Shown: positions 10,797 through 21,967, counted from the first letter of the stretch. The stretch: 39,963 nucleotides of DNA from Prochlorococcus sp. AG-469-F22 (GCA_003211655.1 QCSC01000005.1:1-39963), one strand, 5' to 3'. Program-made: numbers and translations. The notes: a model not told the origin generated them from the sequence alone.

Positions 10797-11906
10797 TTAG
10801 CCCTGTGTCGCTGGAGATTTAAAAGATTTGTTTGACTCCGGATTATTTATCAATTTCCCAAATACCATTCTTCCAGTGGGCGTTTGCAATGCACCTGTAA
10901 TAACTACGTCTAGTCTTTCTCCAACAAATTTCTTTGCATCATCAATTACGACCATTGTCCCATCATCTAAATATCCAATTCCTTGCAATTTTTCTTTACC
11001 CTCTCTGACTATTTTTATATTAAGTGATTCTCCAGGCTGTACTTCTGGCCTTAAAGCTATAACTAAATCGCTCAAATTCATAACTTTTAATTCTTTTACC
11101 TCTGCAATTTGAGAAAGATTATAATCTGCCGTAATTAAAGTACCTGCCATATCCTCCGTAATTCTTAGAAGTTTTTCATCTACCCCATTCCCCTCATATT
11201 TAGTTGGGTTTATTACAAGTCTTCTTCCATATAGTTCTCTCAGCTCTTTTAATAATTTAAGACCTCTTCTTCCTTTGCCTCTTTTTTCATTACTACTAGA
11301 GTCAGCTAAAGTTTGTAGCTCATCAATTACACTTTGGGCCACAATTAATTGCCCCTCAAGTAATCCACAGCTTAATAAACCATTTATCCTTCCATCAATA
11401 ATTACACTAGTATCAAGAATTTTTGGGCTTGCTGCTGGAATTATTCCTTCGTTTACCAAATAAGCGTCGGTATTCGTAGGGTTAAATAGTCTTAACAATG
11501 TCCTGCCGTGAGTATCAGCTAATTTATAACCAAGTGCACCAAAGAAAAAATTACTAAGAATGGCTGCTAAGGGTTTTGCAAAAAATACTTCCCTTGGAAA
11601 TGGAATTAACAATATTGGAGCAAGTAGTAGATTTGCAACAAGTAATCCCAAAATTAACCCTACCGCTCTACTTATTAATAAATCCGTAGGCATTGTACGT
11701 ATTTGATCAAGGAATGTCTTTCTGAGCTGTAAAAATACAAAACCTGCTGCTAATCCAATAAAAAATCCTATTATCGCTAGTACAATTCTAAAACCTTCTA
11801 CATTAGAGACCTGTTTAAGTATGTCTATTGGTAGAAGATCAACCCCAAGCCATCCTGATGCCGCTCCAGAGAATACAAATAAAATCAGTACTAAGATATC
11901 TGTCAT
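10797..11906 (-). CDS. PIN/TRAM domain membrane protein (YacL-like)
   Basis: 369 aa; N-terminal TMs, PIN domain ILDTSVIIDGRI...LQTLADSSSNEKRGKGRRGL, C-terminal TRAM-like segment. Confidence 0.9.
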   Translation of the reverse strand: MTDILVLILFVFSGAASGWLGVDLLPIDILKQVSNVEGFRIVLAIIGFFIGLAAGFVFLQLRKTFLDQIRTMPTDLLISRAVGLILGLLVANLLLAPILLIPFPREVFFAKPLAAILSNFFFGALGYKLADTHGRTLLRLFNPTNTDAYLVNEGIIPAASPKILDTSVIIDGRINGLLSCGLLEGQLIVAQSVIDELQTLADSSSNEKRGKGRRGLKLLKELRELYGRRLVINPTKYEGNGVDEKLLRITEDMAGTLITADYNLSQIAEVKELKVMNLSDLVIALRPEVQPGESLNIKIVREGKEKLQGIGYLDDGTMVVIDDAKKFVGERLDVVITGALQTPTGRMVFGKLINNPESNKSFKSPATQG

Positions 11907-12002
11907 ATATATAATCTACTAGGATTTATTAATTGAGTAAATAAAGATTTTATTTTTTAAACTCCTCTATGTTTTTTTTAAGCTTTATATTTTGTTTATA
12001 TA

Positions 12003-13226
12003 ATGAATAAATTTCCAAGAAGTGCTTACGTACACATACCTTTTTGCCACAGAAGATGTTTCTATTGTGATTTTGCAGTTATACCTTTAGGCGATAAAAT
12101 CGAAAGTTTAGAGGGATATGGGAGTAAAACCGTAAAAGAATATTTAACCTATTTAAAAAAAGAAATATTATCAATTAAACATAAATCTCCTCTTTCAACA
12201 ATTTATATCGGTGGAGGAACTCCTTCAATTTTAAATCCATTACAGATTAAAGATTTAATAAATCTTTTTAAGGAGAATTATAAAATTGATTATGGTGCCG
12301 AAATTACAATGGAAGTTGACCCAGCTAGTTTTAATGAGGATGATCTATATGGCTTTATAAAGGCTGGGATTAATAGATTTAGTCTTGGTGTTCAAAGTTT
12401 TAATAATCAGGTTTTAGAACAGGCAGGAAGAAGACATTGCAGTAAAGATGTAGAAAAATCTTGTTTTTGGTTAAAGAGAGCATATGATCATGGTCTTATA
12501 AAAAGTTGGAGTTTGGATTTAATTCAAAATTTACCAAGAAGTGGTTTTAAAAAATGGCAAGAAGACTTAAAACAATCGTTAAAGTTCTGTCCTCCACACA
12601 TATCAATTTATGATTTAAGTATTGAGAATGGAACTGTTTTTAAAAAATTAGTTGACTTAGGTAAACTATCTTTACCAAATGATGAAGAAGCTTATAAAAA
12701 TAGTCAGTTAACAAATTTTATCTTGAAAGCTTCAGGTTATTCAAGATATGAAATTTCTAATTACTCTATTCCTGGTCATCAATCAAGACATAATAGAGTT
12801 TATTGGAAAGGTCTAGGATGGTGGAGTTTTGGTCAAGGTTCGACTAGTTCTCCTTGGGGGGAGAATTTTACAAGGCCAAGAATTAGTAAAGATTATAAAA
12901 AATGGGTAACTAAGCAATGCGAAATCAAATTAGAACATTCACTCATTAACCAAGAAAATATTTATAAAGAATTGGATGAGAAAATCATGTTAGGAATGAG
13001 ACTTAAAGAGGGCATCAATATTTTTAATTTATTAAACGAACAAAATTGGGATAATAAAAAGTCGAAAATTGCTTTAACAAAGTTATTAAAAGCATGGGCC
13101 CCCTTCCTTGAAAGTGGCCTTTTAATTAAAAGAGGAAACAGATTTTTTTTTAGTGATCCAGAAGGAATGGAATTAAGCAATCAAATTCTTGTTTCAATGT
13201 TTAGATGGTGGGAAAAATTTAACTGA
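12003..13226 (+). CDS. hemW: HemW-like radical SAM protein (coproporphyrinogen oxidase-like)
   Basis: 407 aa; SAYVHIPFCHRRCFYCDFAV with CxxxCxxC, IGGGTPSIL, GINRFSLGVQSF. Confidence 0.92.
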   Translation: MNKFPRSAYVHIPFCHRRCFYCDFAVIPLGDKIESLEGYGSKTVKEYLTYLKKEILSIKHKSPLSTIYIGGGTPSILNPLQIKDLINLFKENYKIDYGAEITMEVDPASFNEDDLYGFIKAGINRFSLGVQSFNNQVLEQAGRRHCSKDVEKSCFWLKRAYDHGLIKSWSLDLIQNLPRSGFKKWQEDLKQSLKFCPPHISIYDLSIENGTVFKKLVDLGKLSLPNDEEAYKNSQLTNFILKASGYSRYEISNYSIPGHQSRHNRVYWKGLGWWSFGQGSTSSPWGENFTRPRISKDYKKWVTKQCEIKLEHSLINQENIYKELDEKIMLGMRLKEGINIFNLLNEQNWDNKKSKIALTKLLKAWAPFLESGLLIKRGNRFFFSDPEGMELSNQILVSMFRWWEKFN

Positions 13227-13992
13227 GCTTTTCTTCTGCTACCCATTCTTTTAGTTTTTCACCAAACAATTTCTTCCCATCAATAATTGGTCTACAAAAT
13301 GGAGGTTGCTTATCATTTAGTCCTAACAAATCAGCAGTAACTCTTACTTGTCCATCACAAAATTTTCCTGCACCTATACCTATTGTTGGTATCTCTAACT
13401 CGGTTTGAATTTCTTTAGCAAGTAATTCTGGAATATGTTCTAAAACCATAGAAAAACATCCTAATTTTTCTAGTGATAAAGCATCTCTTTTGATTTTTTC
13501 GTGACTTTCTGAATTTTTCCCTTGTTGTTTAAATCCTTGATTCAAATAGCTCTGTGGAGTAAGCCCTAAATGTCCCATGACAGGAATCCCCATCCTTATG
13601 AGCCTTGAAATAACATTCTGTACCTCTGGATCAGCACCCTCAACTTTTACTGCCTTTGCGTAAGTATTCTTAATTATTTTTCCGGCATATTCCACTGCCT
13701 TGTTTTCTCCGCATTGATAAGTAAGAAAAGGCATATCACATACTAATAACGACTGTTCTTCTATTTCTTTGCTGAACCCTCTAGAAACTGCATTTGTATG
13801 ATAAATCATATTCTCTAACGTAACAGGCAAGGTCGATTTGTATCCTAAACAGACCATTGCTAAAGAGTCTCCCACCAGAACAATATCTGCTCCTGATTGC
13901 TCAGCTAGAGAACCTGAAATAGAATCCCATGCAGTTAATGCAATAATCTTTTGAGATTTTTTTTTATATTTAACTAGTTCTGATGGCAACAT
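13219..13992 (-). CDS. panB: 3-methyl-2-oxobutanoate hydroxymethyltransferase
   Basis: 257 aa; LTAWDSISGSLAEQSGADIVLVGDSLAMV, VMGHLGLTPQS, IGIGAGKFCDGQV. Confidence 0.96.
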   Translation of the reverse strand: MLPSELVKYKKKSQKIIALTAWDSISGSLAEQSGADIVLVGDSLAMVCLGYKSTLPVTLENMIYHTNAVSRGFSKEIEEQSLLVCDMPFLTYQCGENKAVEYAGKIIKNTYAKAVKVEGADPEVQNVISRLIRMGIPVMGHLGLTPQSYLNQGFKQQGKNSESHEKIKRDALSLEKLGCFSMVLEHIPELLAKEIQTELEIPTIGIGAGKFCDGQVRVTADLLGLNDKQPPFCRPIIDGKKLFGEKLKEWVAEEKLS

Positions 13993-14037
13993 AAAAGCTA
14001 TGTATCTTTTTTTATCAAAAATTGCTAGTATTACTTA

Positions 14038-14131
14038 GACTCGGCCTTTCGCGGTTTTAACGCCCAAACCTGGTCAGGATCGGAAGGTAGCAGCCACAAG
14101 GGATGCTTGAGGCAGGCGAGATAACCGAGTC
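14038..14131 (+). ncRNA. ffs: Signal recognition particle 4.5S RNA
   Basis: GGTCAGGATCGGAAGGTAGCAGCC conserved SRP core with closing helix GACTCGG/CCGAGTC. Confidence 0.95.
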
Positions 14132-14146
14132 ACTCAATTTTAGCGA

Positions 14147-15262
14147 TTATTCGATATCTTTTTTATTCTGCCTTAATCTTAAAAACTCTGGAATATTAGT
14201 ACCTGTGTCTTTATTATCAGAAATATTATAAAGTGGCTGATTAGATAATCTATTTTTAATCCTTTGTTGTTTTAACGGTTGATTAGTTTCGAAACCTGTT
14301 GCAATAACAGTTACCTGTATTTCTCCTTCCATTGATTCGTCTATAACAGCACCTACTATTATGTTTGCTTCTGGATCTACGACATCATAAATAATTTCTG
14401 AAGCTGAGGTCATATCCTCTAATGTCATATCTTTCCCACCTGTAATATTTATCACACAACCTTTAGCTCCATCAATTCTTGCCGCTTCTAATAAAGGGCT
14501 ATTCATTGCCGCTTGAGCGGCCTCTAATGCTCTAGATCTACCAGAGCCAATACCTATACCAAGCAGGGCAGTGCCAGCTTCAGTCATTACGGACCTAACA
14601 TCAGCAAAATCAACGTTAACTAATCCAGGGCACGTAATTATATCACTTATACCTTTGACTCCCATCCTTAAAACATCATCAGCATTTCTAAAGGCTTCTT
14701 GAAGTGGAGCTCCTGCAATTACGTCTTTTAAACGATCATTTGGAATCACGATAAGCGTATCAACGTTTTCTGCTAATCTTGCGATCCCTTCTTCTGCCTG
14801 ACGCATTCTCCTTTTACCTTCAAAAGAAAATGGCTTGGTTACTATTCCAACAGTTAAAGCACCACTTTGCTTGGCAACCTCAGCAACTACTGGAGCCGCT
14901 CCTGTCCCGGTTCCTCCTCCCATACCTGCGGCAATAAAAACTAAGTCAGATCCCTCTAATGTTTGTTGCAATTCATCTTTAGATTCCTCAGCAGCTTTTT
15001 GACCAATACTTGGATTCCCTCCTGCTCCTAGACCTCTTGTTAAGTTCTGACCTAGTTGAACTCTTCGATCTGCAGAAGATTGTAATAATGCTTGCGCGTC
15101 AGTATTTAAAACTCTGAATGAAACGCCTTCAAGATCACTATCAATCATCCTGTTTACAGCATTACTCCCACCACCCCCAACACCAATTACTTCAATTTTG
15201 GCATTCTGACTTGGAAGGATGTCTTTTGATTGATCAAAGTTTGGATTGTTTCCGAAGCTCAT
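14147..15262 (-). CDS. ftsZ: Cell division GTPase FtsZ
   Basis: 371 aa; [33 protein letters not shown]-terminal IPEFLRLRQ peptide. Confidence 0.99.
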   Translation of the reverse strand: MSFGNNPNFDQSKDILPSQNAKIEVIGVGGGGSNAVNRMIDSDLEGVSFRVLNTDAQALLQSSADRRVQLGQNLTRGLGAGGNPSIGQKAAEESKDELQQTLEGSDLVFIAAGMGGGTGTGAAPVVAEVAKQSGALTVGIVTKPFSFEGKRRMRQAEEGIARLAENVDTLIVIPNDRLKDVIAGAPLQEAFRNADDVLRMGVKGISDIITCPGLVNVDFADVRSVMTEAGTALLGIGIGSGRSRALEAAQAAMNSPLLEAARIDGAKGCVINITGGKDMTLEDMTSASEIIYDVVDPEANIIVGAVIDESMEGEIQVTVIATGFETNQPLKQQRIKNRLSNQPLYNISDNKDTGTNIPEFLRLRQNKKDIE

Positions 15263-15439
15263 CTCTAAATAAAATCAAATACTAGTATTGGATGCATTAT
15301 GAACTCACTAAGCTGATATGTAGGATTTTCTTGAAGAAAGTCCTTAAATATTAACTTGTCAAAAATTTGAATGAATAACCGAAACCCTTTCAATTACTGA
15401 TCTAATCAAAAAAACTTTTATGAAATTTGTTTTCAATTA

Positions 15440-16165
15440 TTAGGGTTTGAACACTTTAATTTTTGGATTGTTGGGGTCAGTTAGGTCGATATTATCTATT
15501 TTTTCTAGGATATTATTTTCTTTTATTTGGTTTTTCATATTATTGACTATTTGTAATTGATTTTCTATTTTTTTTGGGTTAAATCCTAACAATATTGTTT
15601 TAAGACTTTTTTCCTCTAAAGTTAAAAAGCCATTAGGGGAGAAATTTATTGTAATGAATTCAACATCGTTATATTTTTGGTAATTCAAAATTTTTGAGAG
15701 TGTCTCTCTAAAGTTTTCTTTCCATCCAAAAACTTTACTAGTTATTTTACTCAAATTTTCTTGATCTGAATATTTTAGACTGATGAAGAAACCATCTTCA
15801 TCAATAAAACCAGTTATTTTTTCTCCTTTAAAAATCCTTTCGCCATAAGCTATTGGAGTTCTTGTTTTAATTAGAATTTTTAAACCAAAAGGGAATATTT
15901 GTCTAAAAACTGAAACATTCTTTAGAGATAAATTCTTTTTTAATTCTCTTTCTGTGTATGAGCTTTTGACAAATATCAATGAGGTAGGGAAATTTAGAGA
16001 TGAGTTAGCAACAATATCGTCTCTAGAAAATAATTCGCTACCAACTATAGAAACATCTTGGTAATTAACATTTTTGAAAATTTTAGAGGTTGCATAACTT
16101 GTAAAAAATAAAAAGGTAATTAACAAAAAAAACTTTTTATTCTTTAATTTTTGTTTATCCTTCAC
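15440..16165 (-). CDS. ftsQ: FtsQ-like cell division protein (POTRA)
   Basis: 241 aa; N-terminal TM, POTRA-like VSIVGSELFSRDDIVANSSLNFP; position between ddl and ftsZ. Confidence 0.75.
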   Translation of the reverse strand: MKDKQKLKNKKFFLLITFLFFTSYATSKIFKNVNYQDVSIVGSELFSRDDIVANSSLNFPTSLIFVKSSYTERELKKNLSLKNVSVFRQIFPFGLKILIKTRTPIAYGERIFKGEKITGFIDEDGFFISLKYSDQENLSKITSKVFGWKENFRETLSKILNYQKYNDVEFITINFSPNGFLTLEEKSLKTILLGFNPKKIENQLQIVNNMKNQIKENNILEKIDNIDLTDPNNPKIKVFKP

Positions 16166-16572
16166 AAATCACATCTAGCTTTTTCCATCAGTTGATCCAT
16201 CCACTCTCTGGCCCTCTCTGCATCTGAAAATGGAACATCCATCTCTTTTCCATCCCCAACGAGTCTAAGCCTACACTTACCTTGTGATTCATTGGTTAAA
16301 GGTGCTTCTCCTGAGGTAAGGGCCATTAATTCTACTAGTTCTAGTTTCTTTATTGTAAAACTATCTTTTTCTTCAAATATTCCAGCTTCAAATAAACTCC
16401 ATCTTAATTCACCATCCTTTAAAAAAGCTGCACCAGAACTATCTAATTTGCAAATTTCAGAACCACTTGCCCAATTCCTAAAAAGATTTTGTCTTCTTCT
16501 TTCTAGCCAACCGAGAGCTGTTAATAGAACGAAGATTAAAAGTAATGGTAACCAAAGTAGTCCATGCAACAT
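16162..16572 (-). CDS. Cyanobacterial-type hypothetical membrane-anchored protein in the division cluster
   Basis: 136 aa; N-terminal TM then a small soluble domain; 4-nt overlap with the ftsQ start. Confidence 0.8.
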   Translation of the reverse strand: MLHGLLWLPLLLIFVLLTALGWLERRRQNLFRNWASGSEICKLDSSGAAFLKDGELRWSLFEAGIFEEKDSFTIKKLELVELMALTSGEAPLTNESQGKCRLRLVGDGKEMDVPFSDAERAREWMDQLMEKARCDL

Positions 16573-16583
16573 TTGACTTTAAT

Positions 16584-17651
16584 CTATAAATCTGATGATA
16601 TATCTATTAGTCTAGCTACAAGTTGATCAATATTTAAACCTGAAGCATTCCAAAGCATCGGAAACATACTTTTACTAGTAAAACCAGGAATTGTATTTAT
16701 TTCATTCAGAAAAATTTTATTTGAAATCTTTTCTAAAAAGAAATCAACCCTTGCGAAACCGTAAATATTTAATGCTCTACAACTTCTAATAGCAATATCT
16801 TTAATTTGTTCAGAGATTTGAGAATCAATATCAGCTGGAATAATTATTTGATTATCCATCGAATATTTTGAATCATAATCGTACCAATCGGTTGAATAAG
16901 AAACTTCACCGATTTCAGATGCGGTAAGTTTTAAATTACCAATTATTCCGCATTCAAGTTCTCTAACATCTAAACCTTCCTCGATAACAATTCTGGAGTC
17001 TATTTCCCAAGCCTTTTGTAATGCTTTAATTATTTCTGATCTAGTTTTGGCCTTCGAAATACCAAGTGATGAGCCTGAATTAGCAGGTTTAACAAAAACT
17101 GGTAACTTTAATTTTTCAATAATCTCAACAGATAAATTATTTTTTACTTTATCATCACTAAGATCTTGATTTTGAATATCTAAATAATTTACTTGGGGAA
17201 TTTCTAGATGTGAAAATATTTTTTTCATTAATATTTTATCCATGCCAAGAGCAGAACCTAAAATTCCTCCTCCTACTATGGGCTTTTGGGTAAATTTTAA
17301 TAAACCATGAATTGCACCATCTTCTCCATTTACACCATGCAAAAGTGGGAACCATATATCAATACCTTGAAATTCTATTGTGTTTAAAAAGTTAATTTCT
17401 CGTTTAGGGAAAACTTGGTACTTATCAATCGTTTCATTTTTTCTTTTTTCTTTTAGTAATACAAGAGATTGATCATTATCAAGCCAAACGCCATGCTTAT
17501 TTATATAAAAAGCTTTAACCCAAAATCTATTTATGTTCGTTTTTGAAATTAATGCTTTAAAAACTGTCTTGGCGGAAGATACTGAAACATCATGTTCATT
17601 AGACTCTCCTCCAAAAATTATTCCAATACATTTTTTTTCTTTTTCTAACAT
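16584..17651 (-). CDS. ddl: D-alanine--D-alanine ligase
   Basis: 355 aa; GIIFGGESNEHDVSVSSA, PVFVKPANSGSSLGISK, FLNEINTIPGFTSKSMFP. Confidence 0.97.
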   Translation of the reverse strand: MLEKEKKCIGIIFGGESNEHDVSVSSAKTVFKALISKTNINRFWVKAFYINKHGVWLDNDQSLVLLKEKRKNETIDKYQVFPKREINFLNTIEFQGIDIWFPLLHGVNGEDGAIHGLLKFTQKPIVGGGILGSALGMDKILMKKIFSHLEIPQVNYLDIQNQDLSDDKVKNNLSVEIIEKLKLPVFVKPANSGSSLGISKAKTRSEIIKALQKAWEIDSRIVIEEGLDVRELECGIIGNLKLTASEIGEVSYSTDWYDYDSKYSMDNQIIIPADIDSQISEQIKDIAIRSCRALNIYGFARVDFFLEKISNKIFLNEINTIPGFTSKSMFPMLWNASGLNIDQLVARLIDISSDL

Positions 17652-17660
17652 TTAGAAAAA

Positions 17661-19055
17661 TTACTTACAAATCTGACCACTTAAAGAAAAAGATCTAGCC
17701 TCCGTTATTTTGACATTTATTTCATCACCAAATGAATAATTAAATTTAATATTTTTTGGTATTTCTACAAATGTAAGTCTATTCGTTCTTGTCCTTCCCA
17801 TCATTTGGGCATTATTTTTTGGATTCAAGCCCTCTATTAAAACACTTTCAATATTATTTAAATATCTTTGATTTCTTTTTCTAGAGGTTGTTTCAACTAG
17901 TTCATTAATTTCTTTTAATCTTTCCTTTTTAACTTCTTCAGGAATTTGATTATCCCAAATAGCTGCTGGGGTATTTGGTCTTGGAGAATAGGCGGCGGTC
18001 ATTACTTGATCAAAGCCAATATCAGATATTAACTTCAATGTCTCACGATATTGGGTTTCTGTTTCTCCTGGGAAAGCAACTATTGCATCAGCAGTAATTG
18101 ATGCATTTGGCATTAACTGTCTAATATTTTCAATTATTCTTTTATATTTTTCGATCGTGTAACCTCTAGCCATCAATCTAAGGATTTCATTATTACCACT
18201 TTGGAACGGAATATGAAAATGCTCACAAACTTTGTCTAATTCATAACAAGCGTTTATAAGCCTTTTTGAAAAATATTTTGGATGACTTGTTGAAAATCTT
18301 ATTCTTTTAATTCCCTCTACATCATGAATAAAATAAAGAAGATCAGTAAGGGTATTTTCTTTCCTGCCCTCTTTGGTAGTTCCAGGAAGATCTCTACCGT
18401 AGGCATCAATATTTTGCCCTAAAAGAGTAACCTCTTTGAAATTATTATGAGCTAAAGTTTCTATTTCACTTTTAATTGCATCTGGATATCTTGACTGTTC
18501 TTTACCTCTAACAGATGGGACAACACAATAAGAGCATCTTTCATTGCAACCATAAATGATATTCACCCAACCACAAATAGAGCTATCTCTTCTTGGATTA
18601 GTAATATCTTCAGATATAAAAGTTTCTTCAGTGGCTACGACTTGATTACCTGAATCAACCCTCTCTAAAAGATTCTCAAGATTATTAACATGTTGTGGCC
18701 CCATGATTAGATCAAGTTCGGGCACTCTTCTTAAAAGAGATTCACCCTCTTGTTGCGCGAGGCAACCCGCTACAACTAATTTTAATTTTGGAGTACTATG
18801 TTTTCTTTTGACTTGCTTTCCTAAAAAACTGTAAACCTTTTGCTGAGCACTGTCTCTTATTGTGCAAGTGTTATATAAAACTAAATCCGCTTTTAATTCA
18901 TCAATAGCTCTTGAATATCCCATTTTTTCAAGTGTGCCAGCCATCCTTTCGGAATCGGCCTTATTCATTTGACAACCAAAAGTTGTTATCCAATAACTAC
19001 CTAAAGAGGAATTTTTGTAAGTCTTTTCTTCTTTTTGGATTGGTTTGGTTAGCAC
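17661..19055 (-). CDS. miaB: tRNA-2-methylthio-N6-dimethylallyladenosine synthase MiaB
   Basis: 464 aa; [49 protein letters not shown]-terminal TRAM. Confidence 0.96.
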   Translation of the reverse strand: MLTKPIQKEEKTYKNSSLGSYWITTFGCQMNKADSERMAGTLEKMGYSRAIDELKADLVLYNTCTIRDSAQQKVYSFLGKQVKRKHSTPKLKLVVAGCLAQQEGESLLRRVPELDLIMGPQHVNNLENLLERVDSGNQVVATEETFISEDITNPRRDSSICGWVNIIYGCNERCSYCVVPSVRGKEQSRYPDAIKSEIETLAHNNFKEVTLLGQNIDAYGRDLPGTTKEGRKENTLTDLLYFIHDVEGIKRIRFSTSHPKYFSKRLINACYELDKVCEHFHIPFQSGNNEILRLMARGYTIEKYKRIIENIRQLMPNASITADAIVAFPGETETQYRETLKLISDIGFDQVMTAAYSPRPNTPAAIWDNQIPEEVKKERLKEINELVETTSRKRNQRYLNNIESVLIEGLNPKNNAQMMGRTRTNRLTFVEIPKNIKFNYSFGDEINVKITEARSFSLSGQICK

Positions 19056-19129
19056 TTTGCAAAAAGTTTTGAATGACTTTTGTTAATTCAAAATTATAAT
19101 TTAAATAATTTTGGAGCAATATTTTTGAG

Positions 19130-19203
19130 GGCGAGCGAGGGGATTCGAACCCCCGAATAGCGGCGCCACAAGCCACTGCCTTAACCACTTGGCGACGCCC
19201 GCC
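19130..19203 (-). tRNA. tRNA-His (anticodon GTG)
   Basis: Reverse complement GGCGGGCG...GTGGC-TTGTGGC-GCCGC...GGGGGTTCGAATCCCC...CGCTCGCC, with the extra 5' G pairing to C73 typical of tRNA-His. Confidence 0.93.
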
Positions 19204-19337
19204 TCACATATATAAACTTAACAACTTACGAGTAAAATTTCATGCATATTTGTATGTTTTAGAAGATTTTGAAGTATTTTCCTATTTCTATATAAGCTTT
19301 ATCTATGTTTTAAAATAAAATAAAAGCATATTAAATC

Positions 19338-20573
19338 TTGATCAACTCCGGAAAAACAGAGGTTCTTATACCTAGATGCCTTTGTGAAATAGAAAATGTT
19401 GATAACCTCAACGTGGATGATGAGGGTTTCGCTTCTGTTTTTGTTGCTTGGGAAAAAGGAATTGTTTCTGAACTAAAGCCGATAAATATCAAAAATAAAA
19501 AACCAAAAAAAATCCTTTTTCCAAGATTTGTTGAGTCTCACTCACATCTTGATAAATCTTTCACTTTTGGAGAGTTTCCTAATTTTAAATCAAACTATCA
19601 TGAGGCCTTATCAGTAAATTTAGAGGAGCATAAAACAAGGTCTAAAATTAAAGTTTTAGAGAGAGCTGAAAAATCACTCAGCTTGGCTCTTAGAAATGGT
19701 TATAGAGCTATCAGGAGCCATGTTGATACCTACGAAAGTCAGGATAATAATATTTGGGATGAGCTTTTTAAACTCCAAAAAAAATATTCCTCTAAGTTGA
19801 AATTGCAATATGTAGCATTAGCTCCATTGGAGTTTTGGGATACTCCCCACGGAGAGGAATTAGCAAAAATTTTTTCTAAGAAAAAGGGTATTTTAGGCGG
19901 AGTTCTTGTTCCTCCCTTTAAAAATAGAGCAAAAATAAAATACTTACTCTCTAAAACTCTCTTGCTTGCAGATAAATATAAATTGGAAATTGATTTACAC
20001 ATAGATGAATCAACTATTGATCCAGGAGCGGGTATAAAAGTTCTTTTGGAAACTATTGATAGATTAAATATTAAAGTCCCAATAACATGTAGTCATTTAA
20101 GTAGTATTTTATCTCTAAATAATAATGAAATACTTAATCTGGGAAGCAAAATCGCTGAGAAAGATATAAAAGTGATTGCACTTCCTCTTACAAATTTCTG
20201 GTTGCTCAATCGTAAAGAAAAAAGTACATCTTTAAATAGGCCAGTTGCACCAATTAAGCAACTACAAAAATCATTAGTCGATGTTTCTATCGGAAGTGAT
20301 AATGTTCAAGACCCTTGGTATCCATTTGGTAATTATGATCCTTTTTATTTGATGTCTCTTGCAATGCCAATGCTTCAATTAAATCCTTGGGAAAGATTGA
20401 CTTTATCTTCCATTTTTTTGTCACCAAGTAGATTATTGAATTTACCTTGGGATGGGGTGGTTAAAAAAGGTTGCCCTGTGAATTTTGTGCTTTTAGATGC
20501 TGGAAATTGGGCGGATATTTTCTCAACTAATTTAAAAAGAGAAGTCCTTATAAACGGCGAATTGTATAGCTAA
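19338..20573 (+). CDS. Amidohydrolase-family protein, cytosine deaminase (CodA)-like
   Basis: 411 aa; ESHSHLDKSFTFGEF, IDLHIDES, CSHLSS, IGSDNVQDPWYPFGNYDPF metal-binding/CodA-like motifs. Confidence 0.85.
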   Translation: MINSGKTEVLIPRCLCEIENVDNLNVDDEGFASVFVAWEKGIVSELKPINIKNKKPKKILFPRFVESHSHLDKSFTFGEFPNFKSNYHEALSVNLEEHKTRSKIKVLERAEKSLSLALRNGYRAIRSHVDTYESQDNNIWDELFKLQKKYSSKLKLQYVALAPLEFWDTPHGEELAKIFSKKKGILGGVLVPPFKNRAKIKYLLSKTLLLADKYKLEIDLHIDESTIDPGAGIKVLLETIDRLNIKVPITCSHLSSILSLNNNEILNLGSKIAEKDIKVIALPLTNFWLLNRKEKSTSLNRPVAPIKQLQKSLVDVSIGSDNVQDPWYPFGNYDPFYLMSLAMPMLQLNPWERLTLSSIFLSPSRLLNLPWDGVVKKGCPVNFVLLDAGNWADIFSTNLKREVLINGELYS

Positions 20574-20611
20574 TCAATTATTTTATGTTTAAAGTAAAAA
20601 ACTAATTATTA

Positions 20612-21967
20612 ATGTCTTCAAGAAATTCAAAATTAATAGAACAATTAAAAAAAATTGATAATTTAGAAATTATTGAAAGGACTTCCGATGTGAAAAGGCT
20701 TTCAAAAGACTTTTATAATTATTCTCCAATACTCGAAAAGAAACTAGATGGTTGTATCGCTGACTTGGCGGTACGACCTATTGATCAAAATGCAGTAAAG
20801 AAAGTAGCAGAAATTTGTTGGGAATTTTCGATACCACTTACTTTAAGAGGTTCAGGAACAGGAAATTATGGACAAGCTGTCCCTTTGTTTAAAGGTATTG
20901 TTATGCAGATGAATTGTTTAAATAAAATTGAAGAATTTTATCCTGAGACAGGTTTTGTAAAGGTACAATCTGGATGCTTAATGGGTGATTTAAATAAAGA
21001 ACTAGAAAAATATGGAAGAGAATTAAGGTTGCTTCCCAGTACATGGAAAACTGCAACTATAGGAGGTTTTATTGCAGGGGGCTCAGGAGGTATTGGTTCA
21101 ATTAGATGGGGATTTTTAAGAGATCCAGGGAATCTCATAGGTTTAGAAGCTGTAACAATAAATGAAGAGCCTAAATTACTAAGATTTGATGCTGAAGAAT
21201 CAGAACCTTTAAATCATGCATATGGAACTAATGGAATTATTACTTCATTATTAATTGCTACTGATATAAAACGTAAGTGGTACTCGATAATAATTGACTG
21301 TGAAGGGTTAAATAAAACAATCGAAATATTAAAAACATGTACCACTGCAGCAATTGACTTAAAGCTTGGCGCAATTCTTGAGAAAGACATTGTAGATCAA
21401 ATGCCTTCCTGGTTTAAAAGTAAATCCAAAAGTCACAAGATTTTGATTCAATCAACGCTTGGGGGGATAAAAACTATTGAATTAATTTGCAAAAAATATG
21501 AAGTTAATTCTTTTCTTCTTGGAGAAGAAGATAAATTAACAAATGGAATCTCTGAAGTAGTTTGGAATCATACAACCCTTCATATGAGGGCAAAGGACAA
21601 AAACTGGACATATTTACAGATGCTTTTACCTCTAGATAAGGAATTCGAATTAATTAATTCTTTGAGAGAAAAATGGGGTAAGAATATTCTTTGGCATCTT
21701 GAAGCTGTTTCTCAACAAGGAGTCCCTAGATTAGCTGCTTTGCCAGTAATAAAATGGCACAGTTCAGATCAAATAAACAAGATAATTGATAATTGTAAGA
21801 AACTGGGAGCAATTATTTTTAATCCACATGTATTAACTGTTGAGGGAGGTGGATTAGGAGTTATTGATTCTGATCAAGTAAAAGCAAAATTAAAATTTGA
21901 TCCAAAAGGTTTATTAAATCCAGGTAAATTGCAAGGGTGGGAAATAAAAGATGAGTTTAATATTTAA
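20612..21967 (+). CDS. FAD-binding oxidase/dehydrogenase (GlcD/PCMH-type)
   Basis: 451 aa; PLTLRGSGTGNYGQAVPL, GGFIAGGSGGIGSIRWGFLRD FAD-binding motifs; C-terminal FDPKGLLNPGKL. Confidence 0.9.
   Translation: MSSRNSKLIEQLKKIDNLEIIERTSDVKRLSKDFYNYSPILEKKLDGCIADLAVRPIDQNAVKKVAEICWEFSIPLTLRGSGTGNYGQAVPLFKGIVMQMNCLNKIEEFYPETGFVKVQSGCLMGDLNKELEKYGRELRLLPSTWKTATIGGFIAGGSGGIGSIRWGFLRDPGNLIGLEAVTINEEPKLLRFDAEESEPLNHAYGTNGIITSLLIATDIKRKWYSIIIDCEGLNKTIEILKTCTTAAIDLKLGAILEKDIVDQMPSWFKSKSKSHKILIQSTLGGIKTIELICKKYEVNSFLLGEEDKLTNGISEVVWNHTTLHMRAKDKNWTYLQMLLPLDKEFELINSLREKWGKNILWHLEAVSQQGVPRLAALPVIKWHSSDQINKIIDNCKKLGAIIFNPHVLTVEGGGLGVIDSDQVKAKLKFDPKGLLNPGKLQGWEIKDEFNI

Noticed and set aside
16292-16576. 94-aa plus-strand ORF opposite the ddl-ftsQ intervening gene
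   Set aside because: Antisense to a better supported, operon-embedded gene.
18997-19188. 63-aa minus ORF (MVKAVACGAAIRGFESPRSPSK...)
   Set aside because: Its N-terminal half is translated tRNA-His; the rest overlaps the miaB 5' end.
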